Shown here: piece after piece, positions 8,196 through 16,540 of the stretch | Numbering within the stretch: the first letter of the stretch is position 1 | How the letters are laid out: every line of letters starts with the position of its first letter | Source: CAZLHO01 sp964559455 | GTDB taxonomy: Bacteria > Krumholzibacteriota > Krumholzibacteriia > LZORAL124-64-63 | NCBI GenBank assembly: GCA_964559455.1 | Contig: CAZLHO010000003.1 | Coordinates: forward strand, 1-64,000 | Length of the DNA: 64,000 bases | Direction of reading: 5' to 3' | Made by a program: the position numbers and the translations under genes | Notes under the pieces: model-generated | Told to the model about the DNA's origin: nothing | The model's database searches: none | Seen by the model: only the letters and a program-made list of their open reading frames with translations

Positions 8196-8864
8196 ATGAC
8201 GATCACCCGACCCGATCTCGATCTCCCCCTGTGGGACGACGACGACGACCTGCTGTCGGCGGTGCTGGCCGACGGCCGGCCGCGCGTGCGCGTCCGCGCC
8301 TGGCCGCGGACGGAAGTGGTCATCGGCAGGGGGGGGGATCCGGCGGCCGAAGTCAGGAGCGATGCGGTGCGCGCCGCGGGCATTCCCCTGCGCCGTCGTC
8401 GCGGCGGCGGCTGCGCCGTGGTCCTGGATCCCGGCAACGCCGTGCTCTCGCTGGCCTGGCCTTTGCCGGGAGTGGGGGGGATCACCTCGGCCTTCGCGGC
8501 CGTCAGCGCCTGGGTGGTAGAGGGTCTGGCCGACCTCGGCCTGCCCGGGGTCGCCCAGGTGGGCGTGTCGGACCTGGTCCTGGACGACCGCAAGCTGGGC
8601 GGCTCCTGCATCTATCGCAGCCGCGGCCTGCTCCACTACACGACCACGCTCCTGCTCGACCCCGACCTGGACGGGGTGGATCGCTACCTGCCCCATCCGC
8701 CACGCGAGCCGGACTATCGCCGCGGACGCGCCCACCGGGAGTTCATGGGCAGCGTCGCCGGCGTCCTGGGGCAGGCCGCCCTGGGGGAGTTCCGCGCCGG
8801 GCTGGCGCGGCGCTTCGGGCCCGAGGCGCTGGAATCCCTCGCCGACCGCCTTTCCGGAATCTGA
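8196..8864 (+). CDS. Lipoate-protein ligase-like protein (BPL/LplA/LipB fold)
   Basis: Cytoplasmic protein of 222 residues in the biotin/lipoate ligase superfamily, expected to attach lipoate or octanoate to carrier domains. The family's substrate-binding loop is seen as RRRRGGGCAVVLDPGN (about residue 66), and the catalytic lysine region as SDLVLDDRKLGGSCIYRSRG (about residue 126). The N-terminus runs DDDDDLLSAVLADG and then WPRTEVVIGRGGD, the equivalent of the ligase strand that precedes the binding loop. It is short and lacks the C-terminal accessory domain of LplA, so it could be a ligase needing a partner or a lipoyl/octanoyl transferase. Placement beside E2 and E3 supports a role in lipoylating that complex. 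Confidence 0.7.
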   Translation: MTITRPDLDLPLWDDDDDLLSAVLADGRPRVRVRAWPRTEVVIGRGGDPAAEVRSDAVRAAGIPLRRRRGGGCAVVLDPGNAVLSLAWPLPGVGGITSAFAAVSAWVVEGLADLGLPGVAQVGVSDLVLDDRKLGGSCIYRSRGLLHYTTTLLLDPDLDGVDRYLPHPPREPDYRRGRAHREFMGSVAGVLGQAALGEFRAGLARRFGPEALESLADRLSGI

Positions 8865-9154
8865 ATCTCCGAACCACCCGCCTGTTAGAAATCAAACAGA
8901 CCTGATCGCCTCATCGTTTCGGGCCATGGCCGCCTGGAATCATTAAATGCTTATATTGTCGCCATTAAATGGAAAATACCGGAAGAGCCGGCCATTACGT
9001 TGACAGCTCAGTCATCGTCAAGGGCAAAATCGTACTAATACAATTGCAACAACGAATTAAGCCAGAAAAATTCATCATTCATCACCTGATAATATCTTGA
9101 CAACTATTCCTGCGATCTCCTTCTTTGAGAGACGAAGTGTGTTCATGGTCACAG
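8865..9154 (+). promoter_or_regulatory. AT-rich leader upstream of the rex-hyd operon
   Basis: About 290 bases with far lower GC than the flanking genes and no believable coding frame. TTGACA occurs at 9000-9005 and again at 9097-9102, and TGATAATAT lies at 9087-9095, but none gives a perfectly spaced -35/-10 pair. The length and AT content point to a regulated promoter for the hydrogenase operon; the exact start site cannot be fixed by eye. Confidence 0.45.
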
Positions 9155-9170
9155 CGTGAAAGGGTTCACA
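9155..9170 (+). promoter_or_regulatory. Rex-type operator in the rex leader
   Basis: CGTGAAAGGGTTCACA matches the Rex consensus TTGTGAA-N4-TTCACAA at the core GTGAA-N4-TTCAC with the required four-base spacer. It lies 2 bases before the rex ATG (9173), also covering the only Shine-Dalgarno-like bases, so Rex bound here could block both transcription and ribosome access. Negative autoregulation released by high NADH is the known behaviour of Rex. Confidence 0.6.
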
Positions 9171-9172
9171 GC

Positions 9173-9832
9173 ATGAAGCTCGGGCACGCAACGCATCATC
9201 TCCTCCCGGCGCGAACGCTCGAGCGGCTGGTCCTCTACCGGCGCTTGCTGGGGGGGGTCGCGGACGAGTCCCGGACCCACGTCTTCTCCTACCAGCTGGC
9301 CCGGATGGCCCGGAACACGCCCGCCCAGGTGCGCCGCGATCTGATGCTGGCCGGGTATTCGGGATGTCCGGCGAAGGGCTACGAAGTGCGGGAGCTGCGC
9401 AGACATATCGACGGCCTCCTGGCCGGCGGCGCGCGGCGGCGGATCGCACTGGCCGGGGTGGGGAACCTGGGGCGGGCGGTGCTGGCGCATTACAGCCAGC
9501 AGAATCCGAACCTGCTGATCGCCGCGGCCTTCGACAGCGACGAGAACTCGGTGGGCCGGGTCATCGCCGGTTGCCGCTGCCACCACGTGCGCGAGCTGGC
9601 GGCCCGGATCCGCGACCTCGACATCGAGCTGGGCATCATCACCGTGCCCGCCGACCAGGCCCAGGAAGTGGCCGGCCAGATGGTGGCCGGGGGCGTCTCC
9701 GGGATCCTGAACTTCACGCCCGTGCCGCTGGTGGTTCCCGGCCACGTCGTCGTCGAGGACATCGACATCACCATGAAGCTCCAGAAGATCGCCTACCTCT
9801 GTCAGCCGTCACACGCGGGAAGGGAGACATGA
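9173..9832 (+). CDS. rex: Redox-sensing transcriptional repressor Rex
   Basis: NADH-responsive repressor. The winged-helix DNA-binding half (about residues 10-70) includes the Rex-typical YQLARMARNTPAQVRRDLMLAG, where the family has a hydrophobic residue and then Ser or Thr followed by QVRKDL. The NAD-binding Rossmann half begins IALAGVGNLGRAVLAHY (GxGxxG) and continues AAAFDSDENSVGRVI, ILNFTPVPLVVP and the C-terminal helix with VVVEDIDITMKLQKIAYL, all family hallmarks. I start at ATG 9173 because residues before it are not Rex-like. Its TGA overlaps the next ATG (ATGA), coupling it to hydC. As first gene of the operon it probably controls the hydrogenases by the NADH/NAD+ ratio. Confidence 0.93.
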   Translation: MKLGHATHHLLPARTLERLVLYRRLLGGVADESRTHVFSYQLARMARNTPAQVRRDLMLAGYSGCPAKGYEVRELRRHIDGLLAGGARRRIALAGVGNLGRAVLAHYSQQNPNLLIAAAFDSDENSVGRVIAGCRCHHVRELAARIRDLDIELGIITVPADQAQEVAGQMVAGGVSGILNFTPVPLVVPGHVVVEDIDITMKLQKIAYLCQPSHAGRET

Positions 9833-10326
9833 GCGTCGAAACCGTCGCCGCCATCCTCGAGACCCACGCCGGTGCGGGAAGGGACAGCCTGATCCCCATC
9901 CTGCAGGAAGTGCAGGAGCACGAGGGCTATCTGTCCAAGCCGGCCGTCGTGGCCATCGGACGCCACCTGGGCCTGCCCGCGAGCAAGGTCTACGGAGTGG
10001 CCACCTTCTACAACCAGTTCCGCTTCCAGCCCGTCGGCGAGCACCACGTCACGATCTGCCGGGGCACGGCCTGCCACGTCAAGGGCTCCGCCGCCATTCT
10101 CGCCGCGCTGCAGCGGGAGCTCGGGATCAAGCCGGGCGAGACGACCCGCGACGGTTTGTTCAGCCTGGAGGTCGTCGCCTGCATCGGCGCCTGCGGCCTG
10201 GCCCCGGTGATCAGCGTGAACGGCGAGTTCCACACGCATGTCGAGGCCTCGCAAGTGAGCGGCATCCTGAAGATCTACCGACGGCGGGCGGCCGCGCGGA
10301 AGGGACGGGAGGATCATGACGCCTGA
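9829..10326 (+). CDS. hydC: [FeFe]-hydrogenase subunit HydC (NuoE-like)
   Basis: A 165-residue thioredoxin-like [2Fe-2S] subunit of the NuoE/HydC family. It carries electrons between the flavin subunit and the hydrogenase. The four cluster cysteines are in ICRGTACHVKG (CxxxxC) and ACIGACGLAP (CxxxC). The helical front part (LIPILQEVQEHEGYLSKPA and KVYGVATFYNQF) is standard for the family. ATG 9829 overlaps the rex stop, and its own end overlaps hydB by 11 bases, so the three are translationally linked. Confidence 0.92.
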   Translation: MSVETVAAILETHAGAGRDSLIPILQEVQEHEGYLSKPAVVAIGRHLGLPASKVYGVATFYNQFRFQPVGEHHVTICRGTACHVKGSAAILAALQRELGIKPGETTRDGLFSLEVVACIGACGLAPVISVNGEFHTHVEASQVSGILKIYRRRAAARKGREDHDA

Positions 10327-12292
10327 GCGCAACCGCGTCGCCGTGGCCGGGGCCGCGAGCCCCGCCCTGCTGGCCCGCCTGGACCACGGGCACGTCTGTG
10401 GCGGCCTCGCGCCGGAGGATCCCGGCCTGGCCGCCGAGACGGCGCGGCTGCGCCGCACGCAGCTGGCGCGGCCGACGATCTTCGTCGGCGCGGCCACCTG
10501 CGGACTGGGCGCCGGCGCCGACAAGACGCTGGCGGCCCTGAACGATCACGTTGCGGCGCAGGGGTTGGACGCCGACGTGGTCACGGTCGGCTGCCTGGGC
10601 ATCTGCTCCGAGGAGCCCCTGGTGGACGTCCAGCTGCCGGGGCGGACGCGGGTCGTCTTCCCCCGGGTGAACGCCGAGGCGGCGCCCGGACTGATCGACG
10701 CCGTTCTGGCCGGTCGGATCCCTGACGGCGCCGCTCTGGGCCAGCACCGCGATCCCGCGCAGCGGCCCTGGGACGGCGTGCCCTTCCTGGACGAGCACCC
10801 CTTCTTCGCGCCCCAGACGCGGTGGGTGCTGGCCAACTGCGGACTGATCGATCCCGGCAGCCTGGACGAGTACCTGGCCCGGGGCGGCTACGCGGGTCTG
10901 GCCAAGGCCCTGCACACGATGACGCCGGCCGAGGTCTGCGCCGAGGTCGAGGCCAGCGGCCTGCGGGGCCGCGGCGGCGGCGGCTTCCCGGCCGGGCGCA
11001 AGTGGCGCTTCGCCGCCGAGCGCGACGCCGACCGCAAGTACATGATCTGCAACGCCGACGAGGGCGACCCCGGCGCCTTCATGGACCGGGCCGTGATCGA
11101 AGGCGATCCCCACCGGGTGATCGAGGGCCTGGCCATCGCGGCCTACGCCATCGGCGCCGCCAAGGCCTACATCTACATCCGGGCCGAGTACCCCCTGGCC
11201 ATCGAGCGGCTGCGGGAGGCCATCGCGCAGGCCCGCGCCTCCGGCCTGCTCGGCGACAACGTGCTCGACAGCGGCTTCGACCTGGACGTGGTCATCAAGA
11301 AGGGGGCCGGCGCCTTCGTCTGCGGCGAGGAGACGGCCCTGATCAACAGCATCGAGGGCCGGCGGGGCATGCCGCGGCCGCGGCCGCCCTTTCCCGCCGT
11401 CAGCGGCCTCTTCGGCAAGCCGTCGATCATCAACAACGTCGAGACCCTGGCCAACGTGCCCCGGATCGTGGTGGACGGGCGCGACTGGTTCCGCACCCTG
11501 GGCACCGAGGGCAGCAAGGGGACCAAGGTCTTCGCCCTCTCGGGCAAGGTGAACCGCACCGGGCTGGTCGAGGTGGCGATGGGCACGACGATCCGCGAGG
11601 TCGTCATGGCCTGCGGCGGCGGCGTGCCCGAGGGCCGCACCTTCAAGGCCGTGCAGATCGGCGGCCCCAGCGGCGGCTGCATCCCCGAATCGCACCTGGA
11701 CGTCGAGGTCGACTACGAGTCGCTGAAGACCCTGGGCGCGATGGTCGGCTCCGGCGGCCTCGTGGTCATGGACGACCGGACCTGCATGGTCGACGTCGCC
11801 CGCTTCTTCATGGACTTCATCCAGCGCGAGAGCTGCGGCAAGTGCATCCCCTGCCGCGAGGGCACGCGTCACATGCACGACATCCTGGACGCCATCGCCC
11901 GCAGCCACCGCAGCGAGAGCGGCAAGCAGGCGCTGGAGCGGTTCAAGGGCGTGATGTACCTGCGCCGGCTGGCCAAGGTGATCCAGGACACGAGCCTCTG
12001 CGGCCTGGGTCAGACGGCGCCGAACCCCGTCCTGAGCACGCTGCGCTGGTTCCAGGACGAATACGAGGCCCACATCTTCGAGCGCCGCTGCCCGGCGGGG
12101 GTCTGCACCGACCTGCTGACCTACGCCATCGACCCCGAGCGCTGTTCGGGCTGCGGGGCCTGCGTCCGCAAGTGTCCGACCGGCGCGATCATGGGCCACA
12201 AGAAGGCGCCCCACTACATCGTGACCGACAAGTGCGTGCGCTGCGGGTCGTGCCTCGCCGCCTGCCGCTCCGGCGCGGTCGAGGTCTCTTAG
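10316..12292 (+). CDS. hydB: [FeFe]-hydrogenase flavin subunit HydB (NuoF-like, full-length)
   Basis: A 658-residue NAD(H)-binding subunit. N-terminal thioredoxin-like [2Fe-2S] domain (cysteines near residues 62-96). NuoF-type FMN/NADH core with GRGGGGFPAGRKW (about 218) and CNADEGDPGAFMDR (about 245). [4Fe-4S] motif ESCGKCIPCREG (about 505). C-terminal two-cluster ferredoxin domain CSGCGACVRKCPTG and CVRCGSCLAACRSG (about 609-645). This architecture is that of the flavin subunit of electron-bifurcating HydABC enzymes such as the Thermotoga type, which couple H2 with NADH and ferredoxin. Bifurcation is inferred from architecture only. Confidence 0.9.
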   Translation: MTPERNRVAVAGAASPALLARLDHGHVCGGLAPEDPGLAAETARLRRTQLARPTIFVGAATCGLGAGADKTLAALNDHVAAQGLDADVVTVGCLGICSEEPLVDVQLPGRTRVVFPRVNAEAAPGLIDAVLAGRIPDGAALGQHRDPAQRPWDGVPFLDEHPFFAPQTRWVLANCGLIDPGSLDEYLARGGYAGLAKALHTMTPAEVCAEVEASGLRGRGGGGFPAGRKWRFAAERDADRKYMICNADEGDPGAFMDRAVIEGDPHRVIEGLAIAAYAIGAAKAYIYIRAEYPLAIERLREAIAQARASGLLGDNVLDSGFDLDVVIKKGAGAFVCGEETALINSIEGRRGMPRPRPPFPAVSGLFGKPSIINNVETLANVPRIVVDGRDWFRTLGTEGSKGTKVFALSGKVNRTGLVEVAMGTTIREVVMACGGGVPEGRTFKAVQIGGPSGGCIPESHLDVEVDYESLKTLGAMVGSGGLVVMDDRTCMVDVARFFMDFIQRESCGKCIPCREGTRHMHDILDAIARSHRSESGKQALERFKGVMYLRRLAKVIQDTSLCGLGQTAPNPVLSTLRWFQDEYEAHIFERRCPAGVCTDLLTYAIDPERCSGCGACVRKCPTGAIMGHKKAPHYIVTDKCVRCGSCLAACRSGAVEVS

Positions 12293-12311
12293 CCGCTCAC
12301 GGGAGGGACGG

Positions 12312-14033
12312 ATGTTCGAGATCGAAGTCAACAACATGATGATCGGCGCCCGCGAGGGCGACACGATCCTCACCGCCCTGGAGCGTGCGGGCATCAAGGT
12401 GCCGACCCTCTGCCACGTCCCGGGCCTGGCCCCCACGGGCGCCTGCCGCATCTGCGTCGTCGAGGTCGAGGGTCAGCGCAACCTGGTGCCCAGCTGCTCC
12501 TTCCCGGTCCAGCCCGGCATGCGCATCAACACGAATTCGCCGCGCGTGGTGCAGGCCCGCAAGACGATCATCGAATTGCTTCTGGCCAACCACCCCGACG
12601 ATTGCCTTTTTTGCATCAGGAACGGCGAATGCGACCTGCAGCAGCTGGCCGCCGTCTACGGCGTGCGCGAGCGGCGCTTCGCGACGCCGAAGCTCGAGCG
12701 CCACTCGGACGTCTCCAGCCCGTCGATCGTGCGCGACCAGGCCAAGTGCATCCTCTGCGGCAAGTGCGTACGCGTCTGCGAGGAGATCATGGGCGTGGCC
12801 GCGATCGATTTCGTCGGGCGCGGCAGCGGCACGGTGGTCTGCCCCGCCTTCCGCGAGGGCGTGAACGTCTCGAGCTGCGTCAACTGCGGGCAGTGCGTTA
12901 TGGTCTGTCCGACCGGCGCCCTGCACGAGAAGAGCAGTCTGAAGGAGGTGACCGCGGCGCTGGACGATCCGGAGCGCGTGGTCGTCTTCCAGCACGCGCC
13001 GGCGGTCTCGGTGACCCTGGCCGAGGAGTTCGGGCTGAAGCCGGGCGCGGACGTCGCCCCCCAGTTGACCGCCGCCCTGCGGCGCCTGGGCGCCGACTAC
13101 GTCTTCGACACCGGCTTCGCCGCCGACCTGACGATCATGGAGGAGGCCTCGGAGCTGGTGCAGCGCATCCGCAACGGGGGCCGGCTGCCGATGTTCACCA
13201 GCTGCTCTCCGGGCTGGATCAAGTACGTCGAGCAGTTCTTTCCGGAGTTCATCGGGAACCTGTCCACCTGCAAGAGCCCCCAGCAGATGCAGGGCGCCGT
13301 GATCAAGAGCTACTTCGCGGACCGCAAGGGCCTGGATCCGAGACGCATCTACAGCGTGGCCGTGATGCCCTGCACGGCGAAGAAGTACGAGGCGGCCCGG
13401 CCCGAGATGGGCCACGACGGCGTGCCGGACATCGACGCCGTTCTGACGACCCGCGAGGCCGCGCGGCTGATCCGCATCCGGGGGCTGGATTTCGGTTCGC
13501 TGGCCCCCGAGCACGCCGATCTGCCCCTGGGCGAGCGCAGCACCGCCGGCAAGCTCTTCGGCAGCTCGGGCGGCGTGATGGAGGCGGCGGTGCGCACGGC
13601 GCACTGGCTGATCACGGGCCAGGATATGGCCAGCCTCCGCGTCCAGCCGATGCGGGGGATGGAAGGCGTCAAGGAGGCCAGGGTGAAGGTGCAGGACCTC
13701 GAGCTCGGCGTGGCCGTGGTCAGCGGTCTGGCCAACGCGCGACGCCTGCTGGAGCAGGTGGCCGCCGGCCGCGACGACCTGCACTTCATCGAGGTCATGA
13801 CCTGCCCGGGCGGCTGCGTCAACGGCGGCGGCCAACCCCTGGGGGCCGACGCCGACGCGGCGCGCACCCGGCAGCAGGCGCTGTACCAGATCGATCAGGT
13901 CGAGGCGGTGCGCCAGTCGCATCGCAACACGGCCGTGCAGGAGCTCTACGCGGAGTTCCTGGGCGAGCCCCTGGGCGAGCGCAGCCATCGGCTGCTGCAC
14001 ACCGGCTACAGCCGGCAGGAAGTGGTGGTCTAG
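12312..14033 (+). CDS. hydA: Catalytic [FeFe]-hydrogenase HydA (enzyme 1)
   Basis: A 573-residue hydrogenase of the multi-cluster (M3-like) type. N-terminal [2Fe-2S] (CHVPGLAPTGACRIC, residue 34 on), His-ligated cluster HPDDCLFCIRNGEC (about 94), two [4Fe-4S] (CILCGKCVRVC, CVNCGQCVMVC), then the H-cluster domain. H-cluster motifs: TSCSPGW (about 296), MPCTAKKYE (about 352), EVMTCPGGCVNGGGQP (about 494). All four cluster cysteines are present. The usual second cysteine of TSCCP, which relays protons in studied enzymes, is Ser. No signal peptide, so cytoplasmic. It reversibly makes H2 with HydB and HydC. Confidence 0.93.
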   Translation: MFEIEVNNMMIGAREGDTILTALERAGIKVPTLCHVPGLAPTGACRICVVEVEGQRNLVPSCSFPVQPGMRINTNSPRVVQARKTIIELLLANHPDDCLFCIRNGECDLQQLAAVYGVRERRFATPKLERHSDVSSPSIVRDQAKCILCGKCVRVCEEIMGVAAIDFVGRGSGTVVCPAFREGVNVSSCVNCGQCVMVCPTGALHEKSSLKEVTAALDDPERVVVFQHAPAVSVTLAEEFGLKPGADVAPQLTAALRRLGADYVFDTGFAADLTIMEEASELVQRIRNGGRLPMFTSCSPGWIKYVEQFFPEFIGNLSTCKSPQQMQGAVIKSYFADRKGLDPRRIYSVAVMPCTAKKYEAARPEMGHDGVPDIDAVLTTREAARLIRIRGLDFGSLAPEHADLPLGERSTAGKLFGSSGGVMEAAVRTAHWLITGQDMASLRVQPMRGMEGVKEARVKVQDLELGVAVVSGLANARRLLEQVAAGRDDLHFIEVMTCPGGCVNGGGQPLGADADAARTRQQALYQIDQVEAVRQSHRNTAVQELYAEFLGEPLGERSHRLLHTGYSRQEVVV

Positions 14034-14036
14034 GCG

Positions 14037-16085
14037 ATGATCCTGGGTGATCAGCTGGTCTCGACGATTCCGGAGCGCTGCCGCGTCTGCTACACCTGCG
14101 TGCGCGACTGTCCGGCCAAGGCCATCCGCATCTCGAACGGACAGGCCGAGGTCATCCGCGAGCGTTGCATCGGCTGCGGCAACTGCGTGCAGGTCTGCAG
14201 CCAGAAGGCCAAGCGGGTCCACGACTCGATACCCGAGGTCCGCGCCCTGCGCCGCTCGGGCCGCCGGATGGCGGCCATCGTCGCCCCCAGTTTCCCGGCC
14301 GAGTTCAGCGACGTGCACCCCCGGCATCTGGTGGGCATGCTGCGGCGGCTGGGCTTCGACCTGGTGGTCGAGGTCGCCTTCGGCGCCGACCTGGTCGCCC
14401 GCCGCTACCGGCAGCTGCTGGACGAGGACCGCAGCCGGCGCTGGATCGCCACGACCTGCCCGGCGATCGTCACCTATATCGAGAAGTACCACCCCGACCT
14501 GGTGCCCCACCTGGCCCCGGTGGCCTCGCCGATGACGGCCACGGCCCGGGCGCTGCACGAGTTGCACGGCGACGACCTGGCGATCGTCTTCATCGGTCCC
14601 TGCCTGGCCAAGAAGGTCGAGGCGGCCCGCCACGGCGAGCATCCCGAGGTGGACAGCGCGCTGACCTTCCGCGAATGCCGTGACCTCCTGCGGGCCGAAG
14701 GCATCGGGCCCGATGCGGACCGGGCTTCGGATTTCGATCCCCCGCATCCCGGCCTGGGCGCGATCTTCCCGATCAGCGGCGGCATGCCCCAGACGGCGGG
14801 CATCCAGGAGGACCTGCTGACGAACGAGGTCATCACCGCCACCGGCATCGAGAACTTCACGCTGGCGATCGCGGAATTCGAGAAGGGTGCGCTGGACGCC
14901 CGCCTGCTGGAGATGCTGTCCTGCCGCGGCTGCATCATGGGCGCCGGCATGTCCACCGACGCGCCGCTCTTCCGGCGGCGCACGGCGGTCAGCCAGTACG
15001 CCCGCCGCCTGCTGTCGAGCTTCGATCCCGGCGAGCACAAGGCGGTGCTTTCGCGACTCTCGCGGCTGGACATGGGCGAGGTCTTCGCGGTCGACGATAC
15101 GCGCATGCCGTCGCCTTCGGACGCCGAGCTGGCCGAGATCCTGCATCGCCTGGGCAAGGACGATCCCGAGGACGAACTGAACTGCGGGGCCTGCGGCTAC
15201 GCCACCTGCCGCGAGCACGCCGTCGCCATCCACAAGGGGCTGGCCGAGACCGAGATGTGCCTGCCCTACACCGTGGAGCGGCTGCGTGATTCGCTGGACG
15301 AGCTCCACGCCTCGCACGAGCAGCTGGCGACGGTCCGGCAGGCCCTGATCAACGCCGAGAAGCTGGCGAGCATGGGGCAGCTGTCGGCCGGCATCGCCCA
15401 CGAGGTCAACAACCCGCTGGGCGTGATCCTGCTCTACGCGAACATGATGCTGGACGACCACGCCGAGGGGACGGAGCAGCGCGAGGACCTGGAGATGATC
15501 GTAGAGCAGGCCGAGCGCTGCAAGAAGGTGGTGTCGGGACTGCTGAACTTCGCGCGCAAGAACAAGGTCTCGCTGCGTTCGGTGGACGTCGAGAATCTGG
15601 TCGACCGCTGCCTGAAGGCGATCATCGTGCCTGAGAAGGTCGAGCTGGCGGTCGAGCACGAGATGGCCGACCCCGTCGCCGACGTCGACGGCGACCAGCT
15701 GATCCAGGTGATCTCGAACCTGGTCGTCAACGCCATCGAGGCCATGCCCGGCGGCGGCCGGATCACGGTCACCACCCGCAGCGACGCCGAGGAGTTCCAG
15801 ATCATGGTGCGCGACGACGGCACGGGCATCGCCAAGGAGCACCTGTCCCGGATCTTCGAGCCCCTCTACACGACGAAGCAGATGGGCAAGGGCACGGGCC
15901 TGGGCCTGGCGGTGACCTACGGCATCGTCAAGATGCACCGCGGCCGGATCGACGTCTTCACCAACGACGACCCGGCCGCCGGCTCGACGGGCACCACGTT
16001 CAAGGTTTCCCTGCCCCGCTTCAGCCCGGCGCTGCACGGCGGCGAGGGCGGCGACGGCAACGGCGTCCGCGGCGGATCCGCGTGA
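14037..16085 (+). CDS. Sensory [FeFe]-hydrogenase fused to histidine kinase
   Basis: A 682-residue cytoplasmic fusion. Residues 15-60: two [4Fe-4S] (CRVCYTCVRDC, CIGCGNCVQVC). Residues 75-335: H-cluster domain with degenerate motifs, TTCPA (139) in place of TSCCP, GPCLAKKVE (187) and SCRGCIMGAG (297) in place of the CxGGC signature, one residue shorter. All four H-cluster cysteines remain, but the proton-relay cysteine is missing. About 382: a FeS domain NCGACGYATCREHA. From about 440: HisKA with SAGIAHEVNNPL (His near 455), N-box NLVVNAIEAM, and G boxes DDGTGI and GKGTGLGLAV. Known HydS-type proteins sense H2 and turn over slowly, so an H2-responsive kinase is the likely role. It sits three bases after hydA and overlaps the receiver frame that follows. 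Confidence 0.85.
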   Translation: MILGDQLVSTIPERCRVCYTCVRDCPAKAIRISNGQAEVIRERCIGCGNCVQVCSQKAKRVHDSIPEVRALRRSGRRMAAIVAPSFPAEFSDVHPRHLVGMLRRLGFDLVVEVAFGADLVARRYRQLLDEDRSRRWIATTCPAIVTYIEKYHPDLVPHLAPVASPMTATARALHELHGDDLAIVFIGPCLAKKVEAARHGEHPEVDSALTFRECRDLLRAEGIGPDADRASDFDPPHPGLGAIFPISGGMPQTAGIQEDLLTNEVITATGIENFTLAIAEFEKGALDARLLEMLSCRGCIMGAGMSTDAPLFRRRTAVSQYARRLLSSFDPGEHKAVLSRLSRLDMGEVFAVDDTRMPSPSDAELAEILHRLGKDDPEDELNCGACGYATCREHAVAIHKGLAETEMCLPYTVERLRDSLDELHASHEQLATVRQALINAEKLASMGQLSAGIAHEVNNPLGVILLYANMMLDDHAEGTEQREDLEMIVEQAERCKKVVSGLLNFARKNKVSLRSVDVENLVDRCLKAIIVPEKVELAVEHEMADPVADVDGDQLIQVISNLVVNAIEAMPGGGRITVTTRSDAEEFQIMVRDDGTGIAKEHLSRIFEPLYTTKQMGKGTGLGLAVTYGIVKMHRGRIDVFTNDDPAAGSTGTTFKVSLPRFSPALHGGEGGDGNGVRGGSA

Positions 16086-16123
16086 CGACAGACGACAGGT
16101 ACATCCATCCCGGAGACGAGGCG

Positions 16124-16537
16124 ATGACGGCGCAGAACAGGAGCGACGACGACCGCCGCACGGTGCTGGTGGTCGACGACGATTTCGATTTTCTGGAGCA
16201 GTACCGGCTGAAGCTCGAGGGCCTGGGCTTTCGCGTCTTCACCGCGGAGAGCCAAGCCGAGGGGGAAAAGCTGATCGAGGAGGTCGAGGCCGACCTGGCG
16301 ATCTTCGACCTGATGCTCGAGAATCCCGACGGCGGCTTCGTGCTCGGCTACAAGATGAAGAAGAAGAACCCGGACGTGCCCGTGATCCTGGTCACCGGCG
16401 TCGCCGGCGAGACGGGCTTCGCCTTCGATGCGGCCACGCCCGAGGTCCGCAACTGGATCCGGGCCGACCTGGTCCTGGACAAGCCCCTGCGCTTCGCCCA
16501 GCTGGAGAAGGCCATCGACAGCTTGATGAAGGACTGA
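16124..16537 (+). CDS. Stand-alone response-regulator receiver
   Basis: A single CheY-like domain of 137 residues. VLVVDDDFDFLEQY supplies the acidic pocket, IFDLMLENPDG the phosphoryl Asp, VTG the switch Thr and LDKPL the conserved Lys. There is no DNA-binding or enzymatic output. I choose ATG 16124 because GGAGACGAG lies just upstream; a GTG at 16082 overlapping the kinase stop would add 14 unstructured residues. It is the obvious target of the hydrogenase-kinase in front of it, and it resembles the receiver at 23749 that heads the second hydrogenase operon (same PDGG/PDDG loop after the Asp). Confidence 0.85.
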   Translation: MTAQNRSDDDRRTVLVVDDDFDFLEQYRLKLEGLGFRVFTAESQAEGEKLIEEVEADLAIFDLMLENPDGGFVLGYKMKKKNPDVPVILVTGVAGETGFAFDAATPEVRNWIRADLVLDKPLRFAQLEKAIDSLMKD

Positions 16538-16540
16538 GCC

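Noticed and set aside
8999..9041. A sigma-70 promoter built on TTGACA at 9000
   Set aside because: The nearest TATAAT-like bases (TACTAAT at 9033) are 27 bases away, too far for a standard spacer.
9125..9172. Earlier start of rex at 9125
   Set aside because: Residues before MKLGHA are not Rex-like and would put the operator inside the gene; ATG 9173 gives a normal length.
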